DNA of 64,000 bases. It comes from Ureibacillus terrenus (lineage in GTDB: Bacteria > Bacillota > Bacilli > Bacillales_A > Planococcaceae). Positions 51,828 through 61,888 of the stretch are shown here, in pieces. The stretch covers positions 297,065 through 361,064 of the forward strand of contig NZ_VIGD01000001.1 of assembly GCF_006569205.1 (NCBI RefSeq), read 5' to 3'. A program made the translations under genes and the position numbers. The notes under the pieces are model-generated. The model searched no databases. It had not been told where the DNA came from and saw nothing but the letters and a program-made list of their open reading frames with translations. Each line of letters begins with the position of its first letter. Within the stretch, counting starts at the first letter, position 1.

Positions 51828-53076
51828 GAATCTCCCCCAATTTTTGGACGGCGCTCAATACCGCATATTTGACATGCTCATATGTCAAGCCCCCCTGAAC
51901 ATACGCCGTATATGGAGGACGGATCGGGCCGTCCGCCGACAGTTCGATGCTTGACCCTTGGACAAATGTTCCCGCGGCCATGATGACATCGTCCTCATAA
52001 CCCGGCATGTAGGATGGCACCGGCGCAAAGTGGGCATTAATCGGGGAAGCCGCCTGGATTTCCTGGCAAAATGCGATCATTTGCTCCGCCGTCTGGAATG
52101 AGACGGATTGGATCAAATCGGTGCGGTAGTCGGAATAATGGGGAGCCGTTTTCATGCCGACCTCTTCCAGAATGGCGGCCGTAAAGATGGCACCTTTTAA
52201 GCTTTGCACCACCACGTGTGGCGCCAGGAAAAATCCTTGGTAAAAATCGATCAGGGTATTGAGTGTTGCCCCGGCTTCCGCACCGATGCCGGGGCTTGTC
52301 ATCCGGTAGGCGCATTTTTCCACTAAATCCGCCCTTCCGGCAATATAACCGCCCGTTTTTGCCAGTCCTCCCCCAGGGTTTTTGATGAGGGATCCTGCCA
52401 TTAAATCCGCCCCCACTTCAGTCGGCTCAAGGCGTTCCACAAATTCGCCGTAGCAGTTATCGACAAAGATGACAACGTCCCGTTTGATTTCCCTCACTTT
52501 TTCGCACATCGCGCGAATTTGCTCAATCGTAAAGGAAGGTCTTGTCGCATAGCCTTTCGAACGCTGGATGGCGATCATTTTTGTATTTTCGTTGATTGCC
52601 TCCCGGACGCCTTCCCAATCAATTTCCCTGTCATCCAGGAGATCGATGTGGCGATACTTGATGCCGAAATCTTTCAATGAACCGGTATCCTTTTTTCCCC
52701 CATCCACGATGGATTGCAGAGTGTCGTAAGGCTTGCCGGTAATATAAATCAGTTCATCTCCTGGCCGCAGCACGCCAAATAAGCTGATGGTGATGGCATG
52801 CGTCCCCGAGATAATTTGGCTTCGCACAAGGGCGCTTTCGGCTCCAAACACTTCGGCATATACTTTTTCCAATGTGTCCCGTCCATGGTCATCATAGCCG
52901 TAACCCGTTGAAGGATTGAGATGAAAGTCGCTTACTTGATGTTTCCGGAAAGCGGCCAGCACTTTCTGTTGGTTAAAAAAGGCGGTTTCCTCTATTCTTT
53001 CATGATATGGTTTAATTTTTTCTTCAATTTTTTTTGCCAATTCTATCATTTCCGGTTTTAAACTTGATATGAACAT
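51814..53076 (-). CDS. ynbB: PLP-dependent methionine gamma-lyase/aluminium-resistance family protein YnbB
   Basis: A 420-residue fold-type I PLP enzyme of the family named for an aluminium-resistance protein and related to methionine gamma-lyase. The actual reaction is not known. It has DFHLNPSTGYGYDDHGRDTL, SALVRSQIISGTHAITISLF, the aspartate in VVIFVDNCYGEFVE, and the PLP lysine in GSLIKNPGGGLAKTGGY. Near the C-terminus is TFVQGSSIELSADGPIRPPY. In B. subtilis ynbB lies near glnR and hfq, with hflX beside it; here hflX is missing and cobinamide salvage genes follow instead, with an overlap that suggests one transcript. Confidence 0.9.
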   Translation of the reverse strand: MFISSLKPEMIELAKKIEEKIKPYHERIEETAFFNQQKVLAAFRKHQVSDFHLNPSTGYGYDDHGRDTLEKVYAEVFGAESALVRSQIISGTHAITISLFGVLRPGDELIYITGKPYDTLQSIVDGGKKDTGSLKDFGIKYRHIDLLDDREIDWEGVREAINENTKMIAIQRSKGYATRPSFTIEQIRAMCEKVREIKRDVVIFVDNCYGEFVERLEPTEVGADLMAGSLIKNPGGGLAKTGGYIAGRADLVEKCAYRMTSPGIGAEAGATLNTLIDFYQGFFLAPHVVVQSLKGAIFTAAILEEVGMKTAPHYSDYRTDLIQSVSFQTAEQMIAFCQEIQAASPINAHFAPVPSYMPGYEDDVIMAAGTFVQGSSIELSADGPIRPPYTAYVQGGLTYEHVKYAVLSAVQKLGEIHDHA

Positions 53077-53189
53077 GTTTCCTGCTCCTGTCTGTTAAAT
53101 CTCGCTTTTTGCTCATCCTTTACCATCTTATCAATTCATCAAGTGGAGTCAACCATAATAACATAATATTTCCATCATCCGTCCCGGCA

Positions 53190-53222
53190 GCAAATAAAAA
53201 GAGGAGTCCTTGCAGGAACTCC
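53190..53222 (-). terminator. Terminator after the rhodanese gene
   Basis: GGAGTTCCT-3 nt-AGGACTCC with one mismatch, followed by TCTTTTTATTT on the minus strand. Confidence 0.78.
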
Positions 53223-53232
53223 ACCTCATCCA

Positions 53233-53535
53233 TTATTTAAATTCCAATTCCCCATCGTAGGCTTCCATTCCGCCTTCAAGATTGACGGCATTAAAGCCTT
53301 GGGATTCTAGAAACTGGCATGCTTTTCCGCTTCGGTTTCCTGAACGGCAAACAATGATGTATTCTTTCGAAGGATCCAATTCCTCCAAACGTTCAGGAAG
53401 TTCTCCGAGAGGAATATGTACGGCGCCGGGGATCATGCCGTTTGCCACTTCGAAATCTTCGCGTACATCGATGATATTTAAATCTTCATTGGCATCCAAT
53501 AGATTGATTAATTCTTCTGTTGTCATCGTTTTCAT
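53233..53535 (-). CDS. Single-domain rhodanese-like protein
   Basis: A 100-residue rhodanese fold. The catalytic Cys is in EYIIVCRSGNRSGKACQFLE, with the six-residue active loop CRSGNR typical of sulfurtransferases. The start MKTMTTEELINLLDANEDLN and the IIDVREDFEVANGMIPGAVH segment are standard for YqhL/GlpE-like proteins. It probably transfers persulfide sulfur; the partner is unknown. It is a single gene between ynbB and hfq with its own terminator. GGAGGGTTT precedes the ATG. Confidence 0.9.
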   Translation of the reverse strand: MKTMTTEELINLLDANEDLNIIDVREDFEVANGMIPGAVHIPLGELPERLEELDPSKEYIIVCRSGNRSGKACQFLESQGFNAVNLEGGMEAYDGELEFK

Positions 53536-53589
53536 TTAAAACCCTCCAAATTATTCTAATCTGATTCTCTTTATTATAATTGACAAAAT

Positions 53590-53622
53590 AAAAATCGGCG
53601 AGCAGAAAACCGCCGATTTCTT
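53590..53622 (-). terminator. Terminator after hfq
   Basis: AAATCGGCG and CGCCGATTT form a perfect stem with a T-rich tail (TTTATTTT) on the minus strand. Confidence 0.85.
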
Positions 53623-53628
53623 TGGAAA

Positions 53629-53853
53629 TTATTCTTCTGGTTGAATCGAAACATTTTTGGATGGCGAAAACGTTGAAATGGCATGTTTATAAATTAAATG
53701 CTGTTTGCCTTCCGATTCGATTAACACCGTAAAATTATCATAGGACTTGACTGTTCCTTTCAATTGGAAACCATTTAATAAAAAGACCGTTACGAAAGTA
53801 TTGCTTTTGCGCAAATTGTTTAAAAAAGTATCTTGTAAATTTATTGATTTCAC
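53629..53853 (-). CDS. hfq: RNA chaperone Hfq
   Basis: Hfq is a hexameric Sm-like RNA-binding protein. The 74-residue product has Sm1 ([20 protein letters not shown]) and Sm2 ([19 protein letters not shown], with the YKHAIST motif) and a minimal C-terminal tail (SIQPEE). I chose the GTG at 53851-53853 because GAGGTG lies six bases upstream and because the product then begins [15 protein letters not shown], as in B. subtilis Hfq. It lies 54 bp after miaA, the usual pairing. Confidence 0.96.
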   Translation of the reverse strand: MKSINLQDTFLNNLRKSNTFVTVFLLNGFQLKGTVKSYDNFTVLIESEGKQHLIYKHAISTFSPSKNVSIQPEE

Positions 53854-53907
53854 ACCGCACACCTCATCTATTTTTTTCTCTAATGTAAAATATTCGATAG
53901 GTTGATC

Positions 53908-54840
53908 CTAATTTCCTTCTTTATTATAAAAAAATTTAGACATTTTTATAATACTTTCCCAATCATTTCCTATCCATTGGACATCCATTTTGTTTCGGAA
54001 ATAAGTCATTTGCCTTTTTGCGTACCGGCGGGAATTTTGTTTGATTTGCTCCACCGCCTCCTCCAAAGAAATTTTTCCATCCAAATAGTCATACAGCTCT
54101 TTGTAACCAATCGCTTGGACGGATTGGACATTCCGGATATTTTTTTTCCATAAACTTCGGACTTCCTCAAGCAAGCCCTGCTCCATCATCAAGTCTACCC
54201 GTTCATTGATGCGCCGATACAATTCTTCGCGGTCAATGTTCATGCCGATGATGAAATGATTGTATAGCGGTATGTTTCCGCGGTTCAATTCTTCCGATTG
54301 CCGGGAAACCCCATGAAGCTCGATCAGCTCCAATGCCCGGATGACGCGTCGGGTGTTGTTCGGATGAATTTTTTTCGCCGTTTCCGGATCGAGCGCGGCA
54401 AGTTTTTTGTGCATGGCTTCCGGTCCGATTTTCGCGAGCTCTTCATAATATTTTTTTCGGGCTTCTTTGTCGGCCTTTTCTCCGGTAAATTGAAAATCGT
54501 ATAATACCGCCTGAATATACAAACCTGTGCCGCCGACAATGATCGGCAACTTCCTTCTGCTATGGATCTCTTTTATTTTTTGTCTCGCCAGCCGTTGATA
54601 TTCCGCTACGGAAAAACTTTCATCAGGTTCTTTAAAGCTCAATAAATGGTGGGGAATCCCTTCCATCTCTTCCGGACGGATTTTGGCGGTTCCGATATCA
54701 AGCCCTTTATAGACTTGCATCGAGTCCCCATTGATGATTTCGCCGTCAAAGGCTTTGGCCATTTTGATGCTGAGCGCGGTTTTTCCTGAAGCGGTCGGAC
54801 CAACGATGGCGACCACATCAATCAGCTTTTGTCGTTCCAT
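53908..54840 (-). CDS. miaA: tRNA dimethylallyltransferase MiaA
   Basis: MiaA adds an isopentenyl group to A37 of tRNAs reading UNN codons; MiaB, at the right edge of the window, then methylthiolates it. The 310-residue protein has the P loop [39 protein letters not shown], the catalytic [19 protein letters not shown] and [13 protein letters not shown], plus ARRQM-like [17 protein letters not shown] at the end. I chose the ATG at 54838-54840; a GTG four codons upstream is an alternative. Its start overlaps the hydrolase gene. Confidence 0.96.
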   Translation of the reverse strand: MERQKLIDVVAIVGPTASGKTALSIKMAKAFDGEIINGDSMQVYKGLDIGTAKIRPEEMEGIPHHLLSFKEPDESFSVAEYQRLARQKIKEIHSRRKLPIIVGGTGLYIQAVLYDFQFTGEKADKEARKKYYEELAKIGPEAMHKKLAALDPETAKKIHPNNTRRVIRALELIELHGVSRQSEELNRGNIPLYNHFIIGMNIDREELYRRINERVDLMMEQGLLEEVRSLWKKNIRNVQSVQAIGYKELYDYLDGKISLEEAVEQIKQNSRRYAKRQMTYFRNKMDVQWIGNDWESIIKMSKFFYNKEGN

Positions 54841-55739
54841 TTCTTTAACCACCGTTTTATTACTTTATATACTAACTCTTTGCTTCGTTCATTCAATATT
54901 TCATGGCGCATGCCCTCAAAAAGATGAACCGCGACATGCTCCAGGCCAGCCTCCGTCAATTGTTCCGCCACCTGAAACACGCCTTTTCCATTATTTCCAA
55001 CCGGATCGGCAGCACCGCTGATCAAAAGAACAGGCAAATCTTTGCGGATTTTTTTATTTTCCTCTTTGCGGCTGATCAGCAAGAGCCCGTCGGTCAAATC
55101 TTTAAAAAATTGATGGGTCGGAACAAATCCGCAATATGGATCATTGATATAGCTCTCCACCGCCTGGCCATCACTAGTCAGCCAATCAAAAGGGGTCTTC
55201 GGGTTTTCAAATTGTTTGTTGAAACTTGAGAAAGCCAACTCATTCATCCATTTGCTTTCCATTTCTTTACCCTGCATTCGTATAAGGGATTTGGCGAGCA
55301 GGTTGCCGATATAATGCAAAGCGGTCGTCGCGCCGGTTCCGCACAAAATGCATTGATGGACCAGGCTGGAATGAAGTTGAATGAATCTTCTTGCCAAAAA
55401 AGAGCCCATGCTATGGCCAAAGATTATGCGGGGGGCCTCTTTGTTCATCGTTTGATTGACAATCTCATAGACATCTTCCACGACCCGTTCAAAGCCGTCA
55501 TCATCGCAAAAATAGCCAAGCTTTCCGCTCACTTCCCCCGTTTTTCCGTGGCCGCGATGGTCGGGTACGATTACCCGGTATCCTTCCAGATGGAGGAAGT
55601 TGGCGAAGTCATCATATCTCCCTCCATGCTCCCCCATCCCATGAAGGATATAAAAGTCCCCTATCGGATTTTCCTGTTCATAAATCCTTGTATAGATTTT
55701 TTGTCCGTCGCTCATCTCAAACCATCGCGCCACTTTCAA
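54822..55739 (-). CDS. Alpha/beta hydrolase, monoacylglycerol-lipase-like
   Basis: A serine hydrolase of about 305 residues of the lysophospholipase/monoglyceride lipase type. The oxyanion segment is [19 protein letters not shown], followed by [20 protein letters not shown]. The nucleophile is in [14 protein letters not shown], the acid in [16 protein letters not shown], and the His in [12 protein letters not shown]. It has no signal peptide. The start is probably the TTG at 55737-55739, with AAGGGTGA upstream, which overlaps the end of glpD by 23 bp. Sitting after glpD it may process glycerolipids, but that is inference. Confidence 0.85.
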   Translation of the reverse strand: MKVARWFEMSDGQKIYTRIYEQENPIGDFYILHGMGEHGGRYDDFANFLHLEGYRVIVPDHRGHGKTGEVSGKLGYFCDDDGFERVVEDVYEIVNQTMNKEAPRIIFGHSMGSFLARRFIQLHSSLVHQCILCGTGATTALHYIGNLLAKSLIRMQGKEMESKWMNELAFSSFNKQFENPKTPFDWLTSDGQAVESYINDPYCGFVPTHQFFKDLTDGLLLISRKEENKKIRKDLPVLLISGAADPVGNNGKGVFQVAEQLTEAGLEHVAVHLFEGMRHEILNERSKELVYKVIKRWLKKWNDKS

Positions 55740-57375
55740 TAAAATCACCCTTCGCATCTTGAATAAACTGGTTTAATTGCATGGTATAAAACAATCTTTC
55801 ATCTTCAGAATAGCCAATCCTTTTGCCCATTATATCGATCACTGCCTCTTTTGTTTTCTCCACTTGCGGGATGTCAAAAAACATGAGGCCGGTCCTGCGG
55901 ATGAAGAAATCGGCCGGCGTGTATGCCATTTCATAATCAATGCTATAAAGGAGCTGGGCGTACAACGATTTCGGAAGGGAATCGGGCAATTCTTCCGAAT
56001 CCAGGTAAGCCAAAACCCGGTCCACATTGGTTCCATACATTTTGGCGAGCCGTTTTACTTCCTCAAAAGTTAACCCCGCCTTTGTCCCCTCCAAAGCCTT
56101 TCGATTTATAAAATCCTCGAAATTGGAGGAGCGCAGTCCTTCCGCGCCTGATAAAGATAATTTTTTCGTTTTGCATCCCGTGGCATGCCGGAATCGATGT
56201 TTTTTTACAATTTGATCCACAATTTTTTCGGCCATTTTCCGGTATCCGGTCAGTTTCCCTCCGGCAATGGTCATGAGGCCGCTTCGGGAAGTCCAGATTT
56301 CATCTTTCCTGGATATCGCGGAAGGCTGTGATTCTTTTTCATATATTAGAGGACGAATCCCGGCCCAGGAGGATTCCACATCATGTTCATGAAGAGAAAG
56401 AACCGGAAAGATTGCACGAAGGGAATTTAATAAATATTGGATATCCTCTTTGTCCGCAACCGGCCGGATCGGGTCCCCTTCATAAAAGGTATCGGTTGTG
56501 CCGACATAAACTTTGTTATTTCTTGGAATGGCAAAGACCATACGGCCATCGTCCACATCAAAATAGATGGCTTGCCGCAAAGGTAGAACCGCCTGATCAA
56601 ACACGATATGAACGCCCTTTGTCAATTTCAAAGCTTTTCTTTTTCTATCATTGTGGACGTCTTTCTTTAACACTTCGTCAACCCAAGGACCTGCGGCATT
56701 CACAATTTGAGCGGCATGAATTGTTATTGTTTCCCCGGAAATTTCATCGCGAACTTTCGCGGCAACAATGCGATTATTTTCATATACAAAATCCGTTACT
56801 CGGGCATAATTCAAGCAAATGGCTTTATATTCCACAGCTTTCTTGATCACTTCAAGGACCAGTCTCGCATCATCCGTTTTATATTCCACATAGTAGCCTG
56901 CGCCGAGCAAACCGTCCTCTTTCAAAAACGGGACGAGTTCAAGGGCATCTTTTTTTGAAAGCATTTGACGCCGTTCAGATTTGCGGACGTTGGCCAATGA
57001 ATCATAGATTCTTAATCCGATGGAAGTGGAACATTTCCCTAACGGGCCATCTTTGTAAATGGGAAGGAGCATTCTTTCGGGAGTTGTGACATGGATGCTG
57101 TTTTCATAAACGATTTCCCGCTCCCGCCCCACTTCCGAAACAAGGCGGAATTCCAGTTGTTTTAAATAGCGGAGACCTCCGTGGATCAATTTCGTCGAAC
57201 GGCTGGAAGTGCCCGCTGCAAAATCCTGCATATCCACCAGTGCCACGGAAAGGCCCCTTGAGGCGGCGTCGAGGGCAATCCCCGCGCCCGTAATGCCGCC
57301 GCCAATCACCAGCACATCAAAAGAATAGTTGTTCAATAGACGCAACATTTCTGGGCGTTCTTTATATGAAAACAT
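55717..57375 (-). CDS. glpD: Aerobic glycerol-3-phosphate dehydrogenase
   Basis: GlpD oxidises glycerol-3-phosphate to dihydroxyacetone phosphate with FAD, passing electrons to menaquinone at the membrane. The 552-residue length is normal. The FAD loop is VLVIGGGITGAGIALDAASR, then GTSSRSTKLIHGGLRYLKQL, NAAGPWVDEVLKKD, and IRPLIYE near the substrate site. A C-terminal helical domain starts at about 400. Unlike B. subtilis, no glpF or glpK lies upstream. The gene is 34 bp after mutL with no terminator between, so it seems to share the mutSL transcript. GAGATC-rich AAGGGGAGAT precedes the ATG. Confidence 0.96.
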   Translation of the reverse strand: MFSYKERPEMLRLLNNYSFDVLVIGGGITGAGIALDAASRGLSVALVDMQDFAAGTSSRSTKLIHGGLRYLKQLEFRLVSEVGREREIVYENSIHVTTPERMLLPIYKDGPLGKCSTSIGLRIYDSLANVRKSERRQMLSKKDALELVPFLKEDGLLGAGYYVEYKTDDARLVLEVIKKAVEYKAICLNYARVTDFVYENNRIVAAKVRDEISGETITIHAAQIVNAAGPWVDEVLKKDVHNDRKRKALKLTKGVHIVFDQAVLPLRQAIYFDVDDGRMVFAIPRNNKVYVGTTDTFYEGDPIRPVADKEDIQYLLNSLRAIFPVLSLHEHDVESSWAGIRPLIYEKESQPSAISRKDEIWTSRSGLMTIAGGKLTGYRKMAEKIVDQIVKKHRFRHATGCKTKKLSLSGAEGLRSSNFEDFINRKALEGTKAGLTFEEVKRLAKMYGTNVDRVLAYLDSEELPDSLPKSLYAQLLYSIDYEMAYTPADFFIRRTGLMFFDIPQVEKTKEAVIDIMGKRIGYSEDERLFYTMQLNQFIQDAKGDFIESGAMV

Positions 57376-57409
57376 CCGATCTCCCCTTTTCCAAGTATGC
57401 CTCTTCCTC

Positions 57410-59302
57410 TTACATGACCCTTTTAAACATTTTTTCGATTTCGTAAGAAGAGAAATGAATCATCACGGGGCGGCCATGGGGGCATGTAAACGGGTTTTCC
57501 GCTTTGCGCAGGTCCCCAATGAGCGCTTCCATCTGCTCTTTTGTCAAATACTGGTTCGCTTTGATGGAACGCTTGCAGCTCATCATGATGGCGGCTTCTT
57601 CCCTCAGTTTTTTCACATCGGTTTTTCTCGTTTTCAAAACTTGCTCAATTAATTCTTCGATGATTTCCTGTTCGAATCCTTTTGGAAACCATGTCGGATG
57701 CTCCCTTACGACAAATGAAGACGGGCCGAAATCTTCAAGAAAAACCCCCACTTCTTCGAGCGCCTTCCGGTTTTCTTTTAAAATATATGCTTCATCCTGG
57801 GAGTAATGGAACGTTAACGGCAAAAGCAGCGATTGCCGCTCATTCGGATCCACTTCCCCCACTTTTTCTTTAAAATATTCATATTTGATCCGTTCCTGGG
57901 CGGCATGCTGATCGATTAAATAAAACCCGTCTTCCATTTGTGCCACGATATATGTGCCGTGTATTTGGCCGACCACTTCGAGGTCAGGGAAGGGCTCCTT
58001 CTTCTGTTGATCAATCCGCCCTTCCGAAGTTAGAGGCTCATCCAATCCATTTTTGGCTGCCATATCCTTTATTTCTTCATCCCCATTATCCTTGGCATCT
58101 TCGTCTTTTTGGTATGTCCATTCCTCTGTTTGTACCTCTGTAGCGGGATCCCCTTTCATCTCTGCCGCGGTGCTTTCATTTACGACGGACGCTTCTCCGG
58201 TCAAGCGCTCCACGATGGAATGGAATTTGGTTCCATCGATGGACGGCTGCTTCCAAATATTCATCTGTTCGCTGTATGGCCGCGCCTTCTTTTCTTTTTT
58301 CTGGGCCAATGGAACATTCATGTGCTCCCTGATGGCATTTCGGATGGTGTTTTCAATCAGCGGCAGCAAATCTTCCTCTTTGCTGAGACGGATTTGCAGT
58401 TTTGCGGGATGCACATTGACGTCCGTCAAATAAGGGTCGCCTTCAATGTACAAGACCACGATGGGATACCGCTCGATGGGCAGAAAAGTATGGTATGCAT
58501 CAATGATGGTTTTTTGGATGACATAATGTTTTACCCATCGTCCATTGACAAAAATGGAAATGTAGTTTTTCGATGCCCTCGTCACTTCCGGCAGCGTCGC
58601 ATAGCCATGGATTGTATAATCTTTTGTTTCGCCGCGGAAAGGAATCATTTTTTTCGCATTCTGCACCCCATAAATGGCGGCCAGCACTTGTTGGACGTTC
58701 CCCCTGCCATTCGTTTGAAGGATGGTGCTTCCGTTATGGACAAGTTTGAAGGAAATATTTGGATAACCAAGGGCGAGGCGGTTCATTAAATCGATGGAAT
58801 GCCCAAGTTCCGTTTGGATGGTTTTTAAATACTTCAGCCTTGCCGGTGTATTGTAAAACAATTGGGAAACGGTAATTTCCGTCCCTTTTCTGAGGGGGCC
58901 GGGCTTTTTGGAAACAATGGTTCCTCCTTCCAGCTCCAATTCAATGCCCGATTCCCCGTCGGAAGTCACCAGTTTCAGTTTGGAGACCGCGGCGATGGAC
59001 GCCAAAGCTTCCCCGCGGAATCCCAGGGTGCGGATGCGGAATAAATCCTGTTCCTTGGATATTTTCGATGTCGCGTGGCGTGAAAAGCATAATTGGGCAT
59101 CGGTTTCATCCATGCCGCTTCCGTTGTCGATCACCTGGATGGAGGAAAGCCCGGCTTCTTCAAGAAAAACTTCAATGGAGGTGCTTCCGGCGTCTATGGC
59201 ATTTTCCACAAGCTCTTTCACAACGGATGCCGGCCTTTCCACCACTTCTCCAGCCGCGATTTTATTGGACAGCCATTCATCCATGATCCGGATTTTGCCC
59301 AT
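57410..59302 (-). CDS. mutL: DNA mismatch repair protein MutL
   Basis: MutL couples mismatch recognition by MutS to strand removal; in Bacillus it is itself an endonuclease. The 630-residue protein has the GHKL ATPase (KELVENAIDAGSTSIEVFLE, DNGSGMD, TLGFRGEALASIAAVSKLKL, GTEITVSQLFYNTPARLKYL). A low-conservation acidic linker spans about 340-430. The C-terminal endonuclease domain keeps the metal motif DQHAAQERIKYEYFKEKV, SCKRSIKAN and CPHGRPVMIHFS. It is 12 bp downstream of mutS. Confidence 0.97.
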   Translation of the reverse strand: MGKIRIMDEWLSNKIAAGEVVERPASVVKELVENAIDAGSTSIEVFLEEAGLSSIQVIDNGSGMDETDAQLCFSRHATSKISKEQDLFRIRTLGFRGEALASIAAVSKLKLVTSDGESGIELELEGGTIVSKKPGPLRKGTEITVSQLFYNTPARLKYLKTIQTELGHSIDLMNRLALGYPNISFKLVHNGSTILQTNGRGNVQQVLAAIYGVQNAKKMIPFRGETKDYTIHGYATLPEVTRASKNYISIFVNGRWVKHYVIQKTIIDAYHTFLPIERYPIVVLYIEGDPYLTDVNVHPAKLQIRLSKEEDLLPLIENTIRNAIREHMNVPLAQKKEKKARPYSEQMNIWKQPSIDGTKFHSIVERLTGEASVVNESTAAEMKGDPATEVQTEEWTYQKDEDAKDNGDEEIKDMAAKNGLDEPLTSEGRIDQQKKEPFPDLEVVGQIHGTYIVAQMEDGFYLIDQHAAQERIKYEYFKEKVGEVDPNERQSLLLPLTFHYSQDEAYILKENRKALEEVGVFLEDFGPSSFVVREHPTWFPKGFEQEIIEELIEQVLKTRKTDVKKLREEAAIMMSCKRSIKANQYLTKEQMEALIGDLRKAENPFTCPHGRPVMIHFSSYEIEKMFKRVM

Positions 59303-59314
59303 CGGTATCCCTCC

Positions 59315-61888
59315 CTATTTTTTTAACGATTGCTGCAATCGATATAATAGATTCATGGCTTCGATCGGCGTCATCGAAACGATATCGGCGCTTTGCAACC
59401 GTTCCAGAACTTCTTTTTCATTTGATTCCAGCTCATTTTTCTCCGGTTTCGGTTCTTCTTCAAACAAAGAAAGCTGAAGAGCTTCTTCCTTCTTCCGGGG
59501 CATCGGATGGTCCAATTGCTGGGATTCGAATTGTTCGAGCAGCCTTTGCGCCCTGTCGATGATTTCCTGCGGCATGTCGGCCAGTTTCGCGACATGGACA
59601 CCGTAGCTCTTGTCCGCCGCGCCTTTTTTAACTTTATGCAGGAACACCACATTGCCATTTTTCTCTATTGCGCTCACATGGACATTCTGCAGGCGTCCGA
59701 GCTCTTCTTCCAATGCCGTCAGTTCATGGTAATGGGTGGAGAAAAGGGTGTTCGCTCCGATATGGTCATGGATATATTCCATCATCGCCTGGGCAAGGGC
59801 CATACCATCGTATGTGGATGTGCCCCGTCCAATTTCGTCGAACAATAACAAACTTCTTTCCGTCGCATTGGTAATGGCGTTCTGGCTTTCAAGCATTTCC
59901 ACCATGAACGTGGATTGTCCGGATGCCAAATCGTCCGCTGCTCCAATCCGGGTGAAAATTTGGTCGGTAATCGGCAATTCCGCTTCGTCGCAAGGTACGT
60001 AGCAGCCCATTTGCGCCATGATGACAATGAGCGCCACTTGCCGCATATAAGTACTTTTCCCAGACATGTTCGGCCCGGTAATGAGCATCATATTTTTCTC
60101 TTCCGTCAATACGCAATCATTCGGTACATACCCTTGTTTATTCAACATTTTTTCGACGACCGGATGTCTTCCGGCGATGATTTTGATGCCTTTTCCATCA
60201 TGGAATTTCGGCCTTGTGAAATGATATTTTTCGGATACTGCCGCAAAGCTTAAGTACACGTCCAATTCGCTGATCAGCGAAGCAAGCTGCTGCACGCGTG
60301 GAATATAGGCCTTCAATTGTTCCCTTAATTCCACAAACAGTTCATATTCAAGGGCCAAACTTTGCTCCTCCGCGTGAAGAATTTGCGTTTCTTTTTCTTT
60401 CAGTTCTTCCGTAATGAAACGCTCTGCATTGGCAAGGGTCTGCTTCCGATGATATCGGTTATAATCCACATTGGAAAGATTGGATTTTGTCACTTCAATA
60501 TAATAGCCGAAAACGCGGTTGAAGCCGATTTTCAAATTTTTTATGCCTGTCCGTTCACGCTCTTTTTGTTCCAGCTGGGCAATCCAATCTTTTCCGTTCC
60601 GAGCGATATAACGCAATTCATCCAGTTCCTTGCTGTATCCTTCCCGGATGACGTCCCCGTCTTTGATGGCCACGGGAGGCTGGTCGGTGATGGCCTTGGA
60701 AAGCAATTGTTCGATATCTTCGCATGCATCCATTTTGTTCGCAAGCGTCACCAGTGTTTCTTTATTGCTTTCAATGAGTTTTTCTTTAATGGCAGGAACT
60801 TGTCTCAATGATTCGCGCAGCTGCGCCAAGTCCCTTCCTCCCGCGTTGCCAAAAGCAACCCGGCCTGCAAGGCGCTCCAAATCGTAAACCTGTTTTAACA
60901 ACTCCCGCAACTCGTCCCGCAAGAAAAAATCGTCGATTAAATCCGTCACAATATCCAATCTTTCTTCAATCAAGGTCCGGTTTGCGAGAGGCTGATGAAG
61001 CCACTGCTTGAGTTTTCTTCCGCCCATCGCCGTAACCGTTTCATCCAAAATCCATAATAGCGTCCCTTTCTGGTCTTTGCCCCGGATGGATTGCAGCAAT
61101 TCCAAATTACGTTTGGAATTGGCATCGATTTGCAAATATTGCTTCGCTTCGGTATATGTAAAAGGCTGGATATGGGATAAGGAACGCATTTGCGTCCGCT
61201 CAATGTATTGCAGCAAATATTTCGCAGCGCCATAACATTTTTTTGGCAAATGAATTAAATATTTGCCTGCTTTCTCCTCACCCATTTCCTCATTTTCAAT
61301 GGACAACACGATGCCCAGATTGGCCGCCTGATCCTGAAGAAGCAGTTTTAACTCCTCCGTCACCACGAGCTCCCGGATATTGTACGCTTGCAGCTGCTGG
61401 AAGAGCCCCTTCGTGCCGCCCTCAATCAGGAAGGAGTTTGCTTCCCCCGTGGAAACATCCAAATAAGCAAAAGCAAACTCCTGTTCGGATAACCGTTCGG
61501 CACAGCCGATGAAAATATTGGATTTATTATCGATCGTTTTTCCTTCCACCAGCGTCCCAGGGGTGATGACCTGAATCACTTCGCGCTTGACAACGCCTTT
61601 CGCCTGCTTCGGGTCTTCCACCTGCTCGCAAATCGCCACTTTATACCCTTTGGATACCAAGGTTTCAATATAGCTTTGGGCGGAGTGATACGGAACGCCG
61701 CACATCGGCACCCGTTCATCACCACCCGCATCACGTCCTGTCAATGTAATTTCCAGTATTTGCGACGCTTTAATGGCATCATCAAAAAACATTTCATAAA
61801 AATCGCCTAACCGGAAAAAGAGAAAGGCGTCTTCATATTCCGCTTTTATTGCCAAATATTGTTGCATCATTGGTGTATATGTAGTCAT
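59315..61888 (-). CDS. mutS: DNA mismatch repair protein MutS
   Basis: MutS recognises base mismatches and small loops. The 857-residue protein includes the mismatch-contact Phe-x-Glu in RLGDFYEMFFDDAIKASQIL, the connector, lever and clamp domains, and the ABC-type ATPase with Walker A ITGPNMSGKSTYMRQVALI, the signature region ASGQSTFMVEMLES, Walker B LLLFDEIGRGTSTYDGMAL and STHYHEL. The C-terminal HTH region with a beta-clamp-like segment (QLSLFEEE) follows. It heads the run mutS-mutL-glpD-hydrolase-miaA-hfq. Confidence 0.98.
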   Translation of the reverse strand: MTTYTPMMQQYLAIKAEYEDAFLFFRLGDFYEMFFDDAIKASQILEITLTGRDAGGDERVPMCGVPYHSAQSYIETLVSKGYKVAICEQVEDPKQAKGVVKREVIQVITPGTLVEGKTIDNKSNIFIGCAERLSEQEFAFAYLDVSTGEANSFLIEGGTKGLFQQLQAYNIRELVVTEELKLLLQDQAANLGIVLSIENEEMGEEKAGKYLIHLPKKCYGAAKYLLQYIERTQMRSLSHIQPFTYTEAKQYLQIDANSKRNLELLQSIRGKDQKGTLLWILDETVTAMGGRKLKQWLHQPLANRTLIEERLDIVTDLIDDFFLRDELRELLKQVYDLERLAGRVAFGNAGGRDLAQLRESLRQVPAIKEKLIESNKETLVTLANKMDACEDIEQLLSKAITDQPPVAIKDGDVIREGYSKELDELRYIARNGKDWIAQLEQKERERTGIKNLKIGFNRVFGYYIEVTKSNLSNVDYNRYHRKQTLANAERFITEELKEKETQILHAEEQSLALEYELFVELREQLKAYIPRVQQLASLISELDVYLSFAAVSEKYHFTRPKFHDGKGIKIIAGRHPVVEKMLNKQGYVPNDCVLTEEKNMMLITGPNMSGKSTYMRQVALIVIMAQMGCYVPCDEAELPITDQIFTRIGAADDLASGQSTFMVEMLESQNAITNATERSLLLFDEIGRGTSTYDGMALAQAMMEYIHDHIGANTLFSTHYHELTALEEELGRLQNVHVSAIEKNGNVVFLHKVKKGAADKSYGVHVAKLADMPQEIIDRAQRLLEQFESQQLDHPMPRKKEEALQLSLFEEEPKPEKNELESNEKEVLERLQSADIVSMTPIEAMNLLYRLQQSLKK

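Noticed and set aside
53077..53232. Cobalamin riboswitch before the ynbB-cbiZ operon
   Set aside because: The gap is only about 155 bases, part of it the rhodanese terminator, and no B12-box-like sequence was recognised.
58109..58789. 226-codon plus-strand frame opposite mutL
   Set aside because: Antisense shadow; no family features and no ribosome site.
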